A stretch of 64,000 nucleotides of DNA, taken from contig NZ_KB893976.1 in the NCBI RefSeq assembly GCF_000374345.1, forward strand, positions 112,060 through 176,059, given 5' to 3'. Below are positions 55,410-63,769 of this stretch, in pieces; within the stretch, counting starts at the first letter, position 1, and each line of letters starts with the position of its first letter. Source of the DNA: Heyndrickxia acidiproducens DSM 23148. Its GTDB lineage: Bacteria > Bacillota > Bacilli > Bacillales > Bacillaceae_C. The translations under genes and the position numbers were made by a program. The notes below the pieces were generated by a model, which worked only from the letters and a program-made list of their open reading frames with translations, made no database searches and had not been told where the DNA came from.

Positions 55410-56063
55410 ATGAAATTCAGATTAAATTGGCGATATCAATCGATAAACGGGCCGTCTGTTGTATTTCAGTCGGAATGGATAGCAGGCGAAACAGCGGAAA
55501 CCATCATTGCGGATATTCAAAAGACGGGCCGTACCGGTGATCTGTCCGTGGAAGACGAAATGGGCAGTGAGTGGGCCCCAAAAGCATTTTTAAAGTTACG
55601 GCAGGAAGTCGAAGCAGAGCCGGACAATATTACGGTTTACTTTGATGGCGGTTTTGACAAAGAAACAAAAAAGGCGGGTATTGGTACAGCCGTTTACTAT
55701 GAAAAAAATCATCAAACATACCGGGTCCGTGAAAACCGGCTGCTTGAATTGGAATCAAACAGCGAGGCGGAATACGCTGCCCTCTATTACGCGTTGCAGA
55801 TTCTTGAAGAACTGGGGGTCAAACGCATGCCTGTTGAAATAAAAGGAGATGCACAAGGGGTTATCATGCAGTTGCTTGGAGAGTGGCCGTGCTTTGAAGA
55901 CATCTTAAACCGCTGGCTCGACAGAATTGAACAGCAAATTGAGAAACTGGGGTTAAAGCCGGCATTTATTACGATTCCCCGCAAACAAAATAAAGAGGCC
56001 GACCAATTGGCAGGCCAGGCATTAAATGGCGTAACGGTTCATAGTCATGTTAAAATAGAATAA
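55410..56063 (+). CDS. ypeP: RNase H-like protein YpeP with N-terminal extension
   Basis: A 217-residue protein. Residues 1-70 form an extra domain (MKFRLNWRYQSINGPSVVFQ, resembling other small phage/Bacillus reverse-transcriptase-like leaders only weakly), followed by an RNase H fold with D79 (YFDGGFD), E119 (NSEAEYAAL), D147 (KGDAQGV) and D198 (KEADQLAG). The ATG follows GAGTGGGAA. It matches the B. subtilis ypeP location next to ypdQ and ypeQ. Biological role is not established. Confidence 0.87.
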   Translation: MKFRLNWRYQSINGPSVVFQSEWIAGETAETIIADIQKTGRTGDLSVEDEMGSEWAPKAFLKLRQEVEAEPDNITVYFDGGFDKETKKAGIGTAVYYEKNHQTYRVRENRLLELESNSEAEYAALYYALQILEELGVKRMPVEIKGDAQGVIMQLLGEWPCFEDILNRWLDRIEQQIEKLGLKPAFITIPRKQNKEADQLAGQALNGVTVHSHVKIE

Positions 56064-56133
56064 TTCAAGGAAACGAAGTATGGAAATTCACGCGGTAAGG
56101 CATACTGAGCAAAGTAAGAAGGGTTGATAAAAG

Positions 56134-56310
56134 ATGGAACGGAAACAATTGATACAGGAAGTGGACGAAATCCTCAATACGTATTGCAAGGGCTGTCTGC
56201 TGAAAGCCCATTTTCGGAAGGAATACGGAAAAAAATACGCCCACCAGTTTTGCATCAGGCAATGCACTGTAGGCGAACAATTGAAAAAATATGGCGAAAA
56301 ACTATCGTGA
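56134..56310 (+). CDS. ypeQ: Zinc-finger-like small protein YpeQ
   Basis: A 58-residue protein, MERKQLIQEVDEILNTYCKG onward, with paired cysteines CKGC and CIRQC that make a likely zinc site. The reading frame is set by AAGAAGGG upstream and the cysteine pattern; a longer frame through the same bases has neither. It lies between ypeP and cspD, as in B. subtilis. Function unknown. Confidence 0.85.
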   Translation: MERKQLIQEVDEILNTYCKGCLLKAHFRKEYGKKYAHQFCIRQCTVGEQLKKYGEKLS

Positions 56311-56372
56311 ACTTTTTCACATGTACGGATAAATAAAGGGCTGGCATTTGCCAGCCTTATTGCATTCTATAA

Positions 56373-56576
56373 TTATGAAAGTTTAGTCACGTTGGCAGCT
56401 TGCGGCCCGCGGTTGCCTTCAACAATTTCAAAAGAAACTTCCTGGCCTTCTTCCAATGTTTTGAAACCTTCGCCTTGAATGGCAGTGAAGTGTACGAAAA
56501 CGTCGTCGCCGCCTTCAACTTCGATAAAACCATAGCCTTTTTCGTTATTAAACCATTTTACTTTACCGTTTTGCAT
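56373..56576 (-). CDS. cspD: Cold-shock protein CspD
   Basis: A 67-residue OB-fold RNA chaperone with RNP1 KGYGFIEV and RNP2 VFVHFTAI. The sequence [20 protein letters not shown] fits CspD more than CspB or CspC. The ribosome site is AGGAGG (minus strand). A leader of about 100 bases runs from its promoter, which is typical of Csp genes that are controlled at the mRNA level in the cold. Confidence 0.95.
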   Translation of the reverse strand: MQNGKVKWFNNEKGYGFIEVEGGDDVFVHFTAIQGEGFKTLEEGQEVSFEIVEGNRGPQAANVTKLS

Positions 56577-56686
56577 TCTTAATCCTCCTAAATCAAAAGC
56601 ACCCTTCGTGCCTAGAAAAATGTTTCATTAAACAGATGAAAAATCGCCAGCAAGGTCGAAGATATCACTTGTTTAATGTTATAATT

Positions 56687-56715
56687 AATATACTCCAACG
56701 AGCATGGAGAGTCAA
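56687..56715 (-). promoter_or_regulatory. SigmaA promoter of cspD
   Basis: Minus strand -35 TTGACT (56715-56710), 17-base spacer, -10 TATATT (56692-56687). The rest of the 318-base cspD-mntR gap holds the cspD leader and a candidate mntR promoter (TTGTTA 56805-56810, N17, TAAACT 56828-56833). Confidence 0.7.
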
Positions 56716-56894
56716 GATTATGGCAATCAAAATTATGGCAAATTCATTTAAATTCTAATTTTTGAAAGCGGTTTGATATACAGGTCCCGGCTTTAAAGGT
56801 TTTCTTGTTAAAAAGGCAGTATTATAGTAAACTAAAGGATATTGCATGGGATGACACATATCAATAATTTGCAGTAAGATTGGGGGGCCCGGGG

Positions 56895-57314
56895 ATGCCG
56901 ACGCCAAGTATGGAAGATTATATCGAACAAATCTTTATTTTAATTGAAAACAAAGGATATGCACGCGTTTCTGATATCGCCGAAGCGCTCTCCGTCCATC
57001 CCTCCTCGGTCACAAAAATGGTGCAGAAATTAGACAAAGATGATTATCTCGTTTATGAAAAATACCGTGGCTTAGTCCTTACGCCAAAAGGCAAAAAAAT
57101 CGGGAAAAGGCTTGTTGACCGGCATCACCTTCTCGAACAGTTCCTGAAAATCATCGGGGTGGATGCAGAAAATATTTATAAAGATGTGGAAGGCATTGAA
57201 CATCATTTGAGCTGGAATTCGATTGACCGCATCGGGGATCTGGTGCAGTTCTTTGAAAAAGATCCAGCCCGTATCGCAGCGTTAAAACGGCACCAAATGG
57301 AAAATGAAGAATAA
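56895..57314 (+). CDS. mntR: Manganese-dependent transcriptional regulator MntR
   Basis: A DtxR-family repressor of manganese uptake and activator of efflux genes. The ATG at 56895, after GGGGGGCCCGGGG, gives 139 residues beginning [14 protein letters not shown]. The metal ligands D8 and E11 are present, and the helix-turn-helix ([20 protein letters not shown]) and the GIEHHLSW ligand region are intact. No transporter gene is adjacent. Confidence 0.97.
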   Translation: MPTPSMEDYIEQIFILIENKGYARVSDIAEALSVHPSSVTKMVQKLDKDDYLVYEKYRGLVLTPKGKKIGKRLVDRHHLLEQFLKIIGVDAENIYKDVEGIEHHLSWNSIDRIGDLVQFFEKDPARIAALKRHQMENEE

Positions 57315-57626
57315 TTGGATTCCTGCCATCCCCATGCATTTCCAAGCGCTTTACCCGTCTGCCAGGCTCGTGCAGGCGGGATAAGACGGTCCAGCCTGAT
57401 GAAAACCGGGCGCTAATCTTGTTGCATTTTCGGCCGCTCTTTTCACTTGATTTTCTCCAATTTGCCTGGAATTCTGCGGCAATCCCCGCCACATTTCCAC
57501 AATCGCCTCTTTTTCCGAACATTTCAGGTCTTTTCATTTGTAAAATTCATTTTTCGGGTGCATTCGTTTCTCTGACCATGTATGATAATAGTGTACAGTG
57601 ATCTTATAAAAGTGAGGGATCGAACA
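57315..57626. other. mntR-fhs gap
   Basis: No gene is seen. A stem CCCGTCTGC/GCAGGCGGG (about 57354-57380) lacks a T-run. A TATGAT (57581-57586) is the likely fhs -10. I saw no riboswitch motif. Confidence 0.5.
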
Positions 57627-59315
57627 TTGCCAAGCCATTCAACGAAAAAGACAGACATCGAAATTGCACAGAACACGGTGCTGAACCCCATCAAAGAAAT
57701 CGCGGAAAAGCTTCAACTCACAGAAGAAGATTTAGAGTATTACGGAAAATTTAAAGCCAAAATTACATATGAAAAAATAAATGCCTTAAAAGCAAAGAAA
57801 GACGGCAAACTTTTCCTGGTTACGTCGATTAACCCGACGCCGGCCGGAGAAGGCAAATCGACGGTGACAATCGGGCTGGGAGATGCTTTAAACCGGCTTG
57901 GCCGCCAAACGGTTGTGGCATTAAGGGAACCGTCTCTCGGGCCGACTATGGGTCTCAAGGGCGGCGCGACCGGGGGCGGCTATGCGCAAGTGCTGCCAAT
58001 GGAAGACATCAACCTTCATTTTACGGGCGATTTTCACGCGCTTACAGCGGCTAATAATGCAATTTCTGCATTGCTGGACAACCATATCCACCAGGGGAAT
58101 TTTCTTCAGATTGACCCGCGGCGGGTGGTTTGGAAGCGGGCTGTGGATTTAAATGACCGGGCGCTCCGGCATGTCGTTGTCGGGCTTGGCGGGCCCGGCC
58201 AGGGGATGCCGCGCGAAGACGGGTTTGATATCACGGTGGCATCAGAAATCATGGCTGTTTTATGCCTGGCCCAAAATCTGAAAGACTTAAAAAAACGAAT
58301 CGCGCATATGGTGGTTGCCTATAATTACGCGCGGGATCCTGTAACCGTCGGCGATCTCGGCATAGAGGGCGCAATTACGCTGCTGTTAAAAGATGCGTTG
58401 AAACCAAACCTCGTGCAGACGATCGAGCATACGCCGGCAATTGTCCACGGCGGCCCGTTTGCCAACATCGCCCACGGCTGCAACAGCGTTATGGCAACGA
58501 AAACGGCTTTAAAGCTGGCCGACTATGTGGTAACGGAAGCCGGCTTCGGCGCAGATCTCGGTGCAGAAAAATTTTTGGATATTAAATCAAGAAGCGCAGG
58601 CCTGAAACCGGATGGCGTTGTCATTGTTGCGACGATCCGTGCCTTGAAGATGCATGGCGGCGTGCGGAAAGAAGATTTGGCGGAAGAAAATACCGGTGCC
58701 CTTAAGGCCGGACTTTTAAACCTGCAAAAGCATGTGGACACGATTCAACATTTCGGGTTGCCTTTTGTTGTAGCAATCAACCGGTTTACATCGGATACGG
58801 AAGCAGAAATTGCTGTTTTAAAAGACTGGTGCGAAGCCCGCGGCATTCCCGTATCATTAACAGAAGTGTGGGAAAAAGGCGGTCTCGGCGGCCTTGATCT
58901 GGCCAGGCAGCTGCTCGATGTGAGCGAAAAACAGCCAAACGTTTTCAAACCGCTTTATCCAATTGAATCCAATATTGAAGGCAAGCTCCAAACCATTGTT
59001 CAAAAAGTGTACGGCGGCAATGGCGTTGAGTTTTCAACAAAAGCGCGCAAACAAATCAAAGAGTTTGAAAGACTTGGCTGGAACGATTTCCCCATTTGTG
59101 TAGCGAAAACGCAGTATTCCCTGTCTGATGATCCGGCAAAAATCGGCCGCCCGCAAAACTTTACGATTTATGTCCGCGAGCTGATTCCAAAACTTGGCGC
59201 CGGGTTTATCGTGGCACTGACAGGTGATGTGCTCACGATGCCGGGCCTGCCGAAGGAACCGGCAGCGTATAATATGGATGTAGACGAAAACGGCAAGGCG
59301 GCCGGCCTGTTTTGA
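57627..59315 (+). CDS. fhs: Formate-tetrahydrofolate ligase
   Basis: Makes 10-formyl-tetrahydrofolate from formate and ATP for purine and initiator-tRNA formylation. The TTG at 57627, after GAGGGAT, gives 562 residues; the longer frame begins inside the promoter region. The P-loop-like [11 protein letters not shown] (near 74), [14 protein letters not shown] and the C-terminal [16 protein letters not shown] are characteristic. I do not recall this gene in B. subtilis 168; it occurs in many other Bacillaceae. Confidence 0.97.
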   Translation: MPSHSTKKTDIEIAQNTVLNPIKEIAEKLQLTEEDLEYYGKFKAKITYEKINALKAKKDGKLFLVTSINPTPAGEGKSTVTIGLGDALNRLGRQTVVALREPSLGPTMGLKGGATGGGYAQVLPMEDINLHFTGDFHALTAANNAISALLDNHIHQGNFLQIDPRRVVWKRAVDLNDRALRHVVVGLGGPGQGMPREDGFDITVASEIMAVLCLAQNLKDLKKRIAHMVVAYNYARDPVTVGDLGIEGAITLLLKDALKPNLVQTIEHTPAIVHGGPFANIAHGCNSVMATKTALKLADYVVTEAGFGADLGAEKFLDIKSRSAGLKPDGVVIVATIRALKMHGGVRKEDLAEENTGALKAGLLNLQKHVDTIQHFGLPFVVAINRFTSDTEAEIAVLKDWCEARGIPVSLTEVWEKGGLGGLDLARQLLDVSEKQPNVFKPLYPIESNIEGKLQTIVQKVYGGNGVEFSTKARKQIKEFERLGWNDFPICVAKTQYSLSDDPAKIGRPQNFTIYVRELIPKLGAGFIVALTGDVLTMPGLPKEPAAYNMDVDENGKAAGLF

Positions 59316-59375
59316 CGGGCCAGCCGGCGGGCATTAAATAGCCCGGCGTCATGCACCGGCAAGGCCGCCAAAAAA

Positions 59376-59483
59376 ATGAATGCTGTTAAAAAAGCATGTT
59401 TAGACAAGAAAACCCGCAAAGGATCATTTTTCTTTGCGGGTATAAAGAATGGACTGTTGAACAATGAAGATGTTATCGATTGA
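59376..59483 (+). CDS. Possible upstream ORF overlapping the ABC-F gene start
   Basis: A 35-codon frame beginning MNAVKKACLDKKTRKGSFFF and ending NNEDVID overlaps the ABC-F start codon by 20 bases in another frame. It contains the hairpin at 59412-59441. No ribosome site precedes its ATG, so translation is doubtful. Confidence 0.3.
   Translation: MNAVKKACLDKKTRKGSFFFAGIKNGLLNNEDVID
59412..59441. promoter_or_regulatory. Hairpin in the ABC-F leader
   Basis: ACCCGCAAAG (59412-59421) and CTTTGCGGGT (59432-59441) form a perfect 10-pair stem. On the plus strand no T-run follows (ATAAAG), whereas on the minus strand TTTTC follows. It therefore looks more like a leader element than a plus-strand terminator. 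Confidence 0.55.
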
Positions 59484-61347
59484 AGGGCTGACAAAAACAT
59501 ATGGGGAAAAAGTGTTATTTGACAACCTTGCCTTTCATATTGGCGAAAATGAGCGCATCGGCTTGATCGGCGTTAACGGTACCGGCAAGTCAAGCTTATT
59601 AAAGCTGATTGCCGGGATAGACGAGCCTGACAGCGGCGAACTGGTGCATCCGAATGACTACACAATCGGCTATTTGCCGCAGGAACCGGATCTGTCGCCT
59701 GATTTGACGGTCCTTGAACAGGTGTATAAAAGCGATTCAGCGGTTATGAAACTGTTGAGGTCATATGAAGAAGCGGTGCTGCGGCTGGAAAGGGATCCGG
59801 GGAATGCAGGCTGCCAGGAGGCCTTGTTCCAGCTGCAAAAGGAAATGGATGCTGCCGGCGCCTGGGAAACGAGCGCCGATGCGGAAACCATCCTGACGAA
59901 ACTCGGCATAACCGATTTCACAAAGAAAATCGCCAAACTTTCCGGCGGCCAGAAAAAGCGGGTTGCGCTTGCTCAGGTGCTGATTGAAACACCTGATTTG
60001 CTGATTTTGGACGAACCGACAAACCATCTTGATTATTCGTCCGTGAAATGGCTGGAAGAATTCATTTCCAAGTACAGGAATTCAGTCCTGCTCGTCACGC
60101 ACGATCGCTATTTTCTTGACCGTGTCACAAACCGGATTTTCGAACTGGACCACGGCAAACTCTATAGCTATAAAGGAAATTATCAGCATTTTATCGAAGC
60201 CAAAGCCTTGCGTGAAGAAGAAATGCAGCAGCAGGAAGAAAAGCGGAAAAACCTGTACCGCCGTGAGCTTGCCTGGATGAGAAGAGGGGCCAAGGCGCGC
60301 TCGACCAAACAAAAAGCGAGAATCCAGCGGTTTGAAGAATTGGAAGGCAATATCGGCAATCTTGCGGGAAAAGACGCAGCAGATATGGCACTGGAGTCCA
60401 GCCGGCTTGGGAAGCAGGTATTTGAACTGAAACATGCCTGTAAAGCTTTTGCAGGAGAGCCCATTCTTGCCGATTTTAATTTACTCGTCAAACCGCAGGA
60501 CCGGATTGGCATTGTCGGCAAAAATGGCAGCGGCAAAACAACGCTGATGAATATTTTGGCGCAGGAGGCTTCGCTTGACAGCGGGGAGCTGATCACGGGG
60601 CAGACGGTCAGGATTGCCTATTACCGGCAGGAAACCGCCGAAATGGATGAAAATAAACGGATGATTGAGTATATCCGTGAATCCGGCGACACTGTTACAA
60701 CAAAAGACGGCGAAACGATATCTGCAGCACAAATGCTTGAAAGATTCCTGTTTGACATGCATATGCACGGGACCCCGATCCGCAAGCTCTCAGGCGGGGA
60801 AAAGCGGCGCTTGTATTTGCTGAAATTATTGATGGAAAGGCCGAATGTACTGCTGCTGGACGAGCCGACGAACGATTTGGACACACAGACGCTGACGGTT
60901 TTGGAAGACTATATTGAAGAGTTCCCGGGCGTTGTCATCTCCGTATCCCATGACCGGTATTTTCTCGACAAAACAGCCGGCCAGCTGCTCGTTTTTAACG
61001 GCAGCGGCAGCATAGACCGCTATTACGGTACATACAGCGATTATCTTGAAAACGCCGGTCTGGAAGAAAAAACCGGAACGAAGCGGAAAACGGCTCCTGC
61101 TGCCCCGCCTGCAAAAGAATCGAAACGGAAAAAATTAACGTACAATGAGCAGAGGGAGTGGGAAGAAATTGAGGGGAAAATGGCGGCATGCGAAGCAAAA
61201 ATTGCGGCCTTAAATGATGAACTGAATGAGGCGGGCGCTGATTTTATCAAAGCCCAGGAGATTATGACTGCACTGGATGAAGAAAATGAAAAGCTCGAAC
61301 ATTATATTGAACGCTGGAGCTATCTGTCCGAGCAGCAGGAGCTGTAA
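59464..61347 (+). CDS. yfmR: ABC-F translation factor (YfmR/Uup-type)
   Basis: A cytoplasmic 627-residue protein with two ATPase domains (GVNGTGKSS near 37; GKNGSGKTT near 352), LSGGQ/LSGGE signatures, and no membrane segments. The C-terminal coiled coil (KKLTYNEQREWEEIEGKM) is typical of the Uup/YfmR subgroup, which in B. subtilis resolves stalled ribosomes in overlap with elongation factor P. The ATG at 59464 has no clear ribosome site; MLSIEG at 59470 is an alternative. Symbol is tentative among ABC-F paralogues. Confidence 0.85.
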   Translation: MKMLSIEGLTKTYGEKVLFDNLAFHIGENERIGLIGVNGTGKSSLLKLIAGIDEPDSGELVHPNDYTIGYLPQEPDLSPDLTVLEQVYKSDSAVMKLLRSYEEAVLRLERDPGNAGCQEALFQLQKEMDAAGAWETSADAETILTKLGITDFTKKIAKLSGGQKKRVALAQVLIETPDLLILDEPTNHLDYSSVKWLEEFISKYRNSVLLVTHDRYFLDRVTNRIFELDHGKLYSYKGNYQHFIEAKALREEEMQQQEEKRKNLYRRELAWMRRGAKARSTKQKARIQRFEELEGNIGNLAGKDAADMALESSRLGKQVFELKHACKAFAGEPILADFNLLVKPQDRIGIVGKNGSGKTTLMNILAQEASLDSGELITGQTVRIAYYRQETAEMDENKRMIEYIRESGDTVTTKDGETISAAQMLERFLFDMHMHGTPIRKLSGGEKRRLYLLKLLMERPNVLLLDEPTNDLDTQTLTVLEDYIEEFPGVVISVSHDRYFLDKTAGQLLVFNGSGSIDRYYGTYSDYLENAGLEEKTGTKRKTAPAAPPAKESKRKKLTYNEQREWEEIEGKMAACEAKIAALNDELNEAGADFIKAQEIMTALDEENEKLEHYIERWSYLSEQQEL

Positions 61348-61424
61348 CCCAAACATCTAAATAGTGTCTCCACAGTGAATATGGTAAAATGCTAGTAGGC
61401 TGACGATGAAAAGGGGGTGAAACC

Positions 61425-62561
61425 GTGAAAATCAAAGCGATTGAACCTACACCAAGCCCGAATACGATGAAAATCATCTTAACAGAAGCACTGCCGGACG
61501 GTTCGCGGAATAATTATAAAAAAGGCGAAGCAGACGGGGCTCCGCCGCTGATCCGGCAGATTCTCGCCATTGACGGGGTAAAGGGCGTCTATCATGTTGC
61601 CGATTTTCTCGCGGTTGAACGCATCGGGAAAACGGACTGGAAAGCAATTCTTCCGGTAGTGCGCAAAGTGTTCGGCGAAGAAAATGAATCTGCTGCCGGG
61701 CAGGAAACGGCAGCAAACCGGAAATATGGCGAAGTCAAGGTATTTGTGCAGCTGTTTAAAGGAATTCCGCTGCAGGTGAAATTAAGCGATGATGAGCAGG
61801 AGAAACGCTTCGGGCTCCCGGCGTATTTTGCAGAGGCGATGCAGGCGGCACAAATGGACGGCGATAATTATGTATTCCTGCGCCAATGGAAAGAGGCCGG
61901 CACCCGCTACGGGGAATTCGATCAGATCGGCAGCGATGTCACAGAAGAAATCATGGCCGCATACCCGAAAGACAGGCTGCAGCGGTTAGTCGAACAGGCG
62001 CGGCATCCGGTACCGGAAAGGCAATTGAAAAAACGCATGAAATTGACGGCCGGGATGTTAGATACGGAAGACTGGCGGGAAAGATACCGGCTGCTTGAAG
62101 CAATGGAAGACCCGGATATCACCGATCTGGCTGTACTGGAAAAAGCGCTGGGTGATGAAAAGCCGTCGATCAGAAGGCTTGCAGTCGTATACCTGGGAAT
62201 GATCAAGAATAAAAAAGTGTTGCCGCTTCTTTATCGCGGGCTGGAGGATAAGCATGTCACGGTCAGGAGAACAGCCGGGGATGCCTTAAGCGATCTCGGT
62301 TTTAAAGAAGCGATGGAGAAAATGGCCGAACGCCTGAAGGATCCGAGTAAGATTGTGCGCTGGCGGGCCGCAATGTTTTTATACGAAGAGGGCGATGAAC
62401 GCGTGCTGCCGGCACTCCGGGAAGCAGAAAATGACCCTGAATTTGAAGTCCAGCTGCAAGTGAAGATGGCAATTGATCGAATTACAAACGGGCAAAAAGC
62501 AAAAGGCTCGGTCTGGAAGCAAATGACAGAAGCCAGAAAAGCCAAGCCTATGCAATCATAA
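61425..62561 (+). CDS. ypgR: Conserved virulence factor C-like protein (YpgR)
   Basis: A 378-residue protein with an N-terminal NifU-C-like domain (KAIEPTPSPNTMKIILTEAL; about 1-95) and C-terminal HEAT-like repeats (about 200-370). Staphylococcal CvfC is the named relative. The NifU-like part lacks the CxxC needed for iron-sulfur scaffold function. The GTG follows AAGGGGGTGA. It lies directly upstream of brxA, with a 23-base gap. Confidence 0.9.
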   Translation: MKIKAIEPTPSPNTMKIILTEALPDGSRNNYKKGEADGAPPLIRQILAIDGVKGVYHVADFLAVERIGKTDWKAILPVVRKVFGEENESAAGQETAANRKYGEVKVFVQLFKGIPLQVKLSDDEQEKRFGLPAYFAEAMQAAQMDGDNYVFLRQWKEAGTRYGEFDQIGSDVTEEIMAAYPKDRLQRLVEQARHPVPERQLKKRMKLTAGMLDTEDWRERYRLLEAMEDPDITDLAVLEKALGDEKPSIRRLAVVYLGMIKNKKVLPLLYRGLEDKHVTVRRTAGDALSDLGFKEAMEKMAERLKDPSKIVRWRAAMFLYEEGDERVLPALREAENDPEFEVQLQVKMAIDRITNGQKAKGSVWKQMTEARKAKPMQS

Positions 62562-62584
62562 TCATCAAACGGGAGGAATTTGTT

Positions 62585-63019
62585 ATGTCAATGGCTTACG
62601 AAGAATATATGCGGGCGCTTGTTACACCAATGAGGGAAGAACTGGTGAATGCCGGATTTTCGGAATTGCGCACACCGGAAGAAGTGGAGCGTTATATGTC
62701 TGAAACAAGCGGAACAACTTTAGTGGTCGTTAATTCCGTCTGCGGTTGTGCGGCAGGATTGGCACGCCCTGCGATTATTGAGGCGGTAAACACTTCCGCC
62801 AAAAAACCCGAACATCTGGTAACGGTTTTTGCCGGACAGGATAAGGAAGCCACCGCAAAAATGCGCGAATATTTTGCCGGGATTGAACCTTCATCACCGT
62901 CTGTAGCACTTCTTAAGGGAAATGAAGTGGTCCATTTTGTTCCAAGAAGCGATATTGAAGGCCATGAAGTTGAAGATATTATTGAAAATCTGCAAACGGC
63001 ATTTGCACAGTTTTGCTAA
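62585..63019 (+). CDS. brxA: Bacilliredoxin BrxA (YphP)
   Basis: A 144-residue thioredoxin-like protein with the active site C53-G-C55 (NSVCGCAAGLARP). Bacilliredoxins remove bacillithiol from oxidised protein cysteines. MSMAYEEYMR start and TVFAGQDKEATAKMREYF match YphP closely. The ATG follows GGGAGGAATT. Probably co-transcribed with ypgR; a large terminator follows. Confidence 0.96.
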   Translation: MSMAYEEYMRALVTPMREELVNAGFSELRTPEEVERYMSETSGTTLVVVNSVCGCAAGLARPAIIEAVNTSAKKPEHLVTVFAGQDKEATAKMREYFAGIEPSSPSVALLKGNEVVHFVPRSDIEGHEVEDIIENLQTAFAQFC

Positions 63020-63025
63020 AACCGT

Positions 63026-63095
63026 AAGCCTGCGCGCCTGAACCTATACTTTTAGGCTCTTCCAAAGTATAGGTTGGGCAATGCAGGCTTTTTTT
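63026..63095 (+). terminator. Nested terminator after brxA
   Basis: Outer AAGCCTGC (63026-63033) / GCAGGCTT (63083-63090) and inner AACCTATACTTT (63041-63052) / AAAGTATAGGTT (63064-63075) stems, followed by TTTTT. Confidence 0.9.
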
Positions 63096-63223
63096 CATTG
63101 CAGCGGGATGCCGGGGACACTGCTGCTATTTTATTTGGCAGGCAATTCATATTCGCAAAGGCCGCTAAAATCATATATAATAGACTTAAATCTTTACTGG
63201 TCACTGGAAGGAGGCACTTGCAT

Positions 63224-63769
63224 ATGAAGAAGTGGCTGAAAAAGTCAGTCGTTATACTTGTTTCTGTTTTAACTTTCGGCATGGTGCCCCCTTCCCATGC
63301 AATCTGGAATCACCAGTACAAGCCCGGCCAAAAAATCGAGCAGGAGAGTACAGAAAGCCTTGCCAATCTTTCCGGTACTGTCGTTGCGAATCTTGAGCGC
63401 AAACAAAGTGATGATGATGACGATGACAGTGTGCTCAGGTCTTGGATGGAAGAGGCGGAGAAGCAGTCATACCGGAAATTCGGCCCCAAAATCAAGCCGG
63501 CCATTGAAGATGAATTCAGAAAGCGGATTTTACCGCATATCGAATGCGTAATTGCTGATACGATGCGAAAGACCCCCCGGGAAGACTTATCCAAGCTGGC
63601 CATTTCCGCTCAACCCGGCGGGGGGCTGAGTGAAAGAATTTTCCACATCTATCATATGGAAACGAAAAAAGATATTATCCGTTTCCATGTCCGGCGCGAC
63701 CATCCGCCAATGGATGGTTATTATTTTAACGGCTTTCCGAAAGAAGTCTCCCATCCTCAAGGAATGTGA
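63224..63769 (+). CDS. ypjP: YpjP-family exported protein, 3' end probably replaced by an insertion element
   Basis: A 181-residue protein with a signal peptide (about 1-26, LVSVLTFGMVPPSHA), an acidic stretch and the YpjP core (FRKRILPHIECVI, IRFHVRRDHPPMDGYYFN). After DGYYFN the sequence changes to GFPKEVSHPQGM and stops, while B. subtilis YpjP (about 203 residues) continues with a conserved His/Trp-rich end. The changed end lies in the IS-type hairpin. The ATG at 63224 follows AAGGAGG. Likely a truncated, possibly inactive gene. Confidence 0.85.
   Translation: MKKWLKKSVVILVSVLTFGMVPPSHAIWNHQYKPGQKIEQESTESLANLSGTVVANLERKQSDDDDDDSVLRSWMEEAEKQSYRKFGPKIKPAIEDEFRKRILPHIECVIADTMRKTPREDLSKLAISAQPGGGLSERIFHIYHMETKKDIIRFHVRRDHPPMDGYYFNGFPKEVSHPQGM

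Noticed and set aside
56124..56336. 70-codon plus frame overlapping ypeQ
   Set aside because: The alternative frame (56134-56310) has the paired-cysteine pattern and fits the locus; this one is its shadow.
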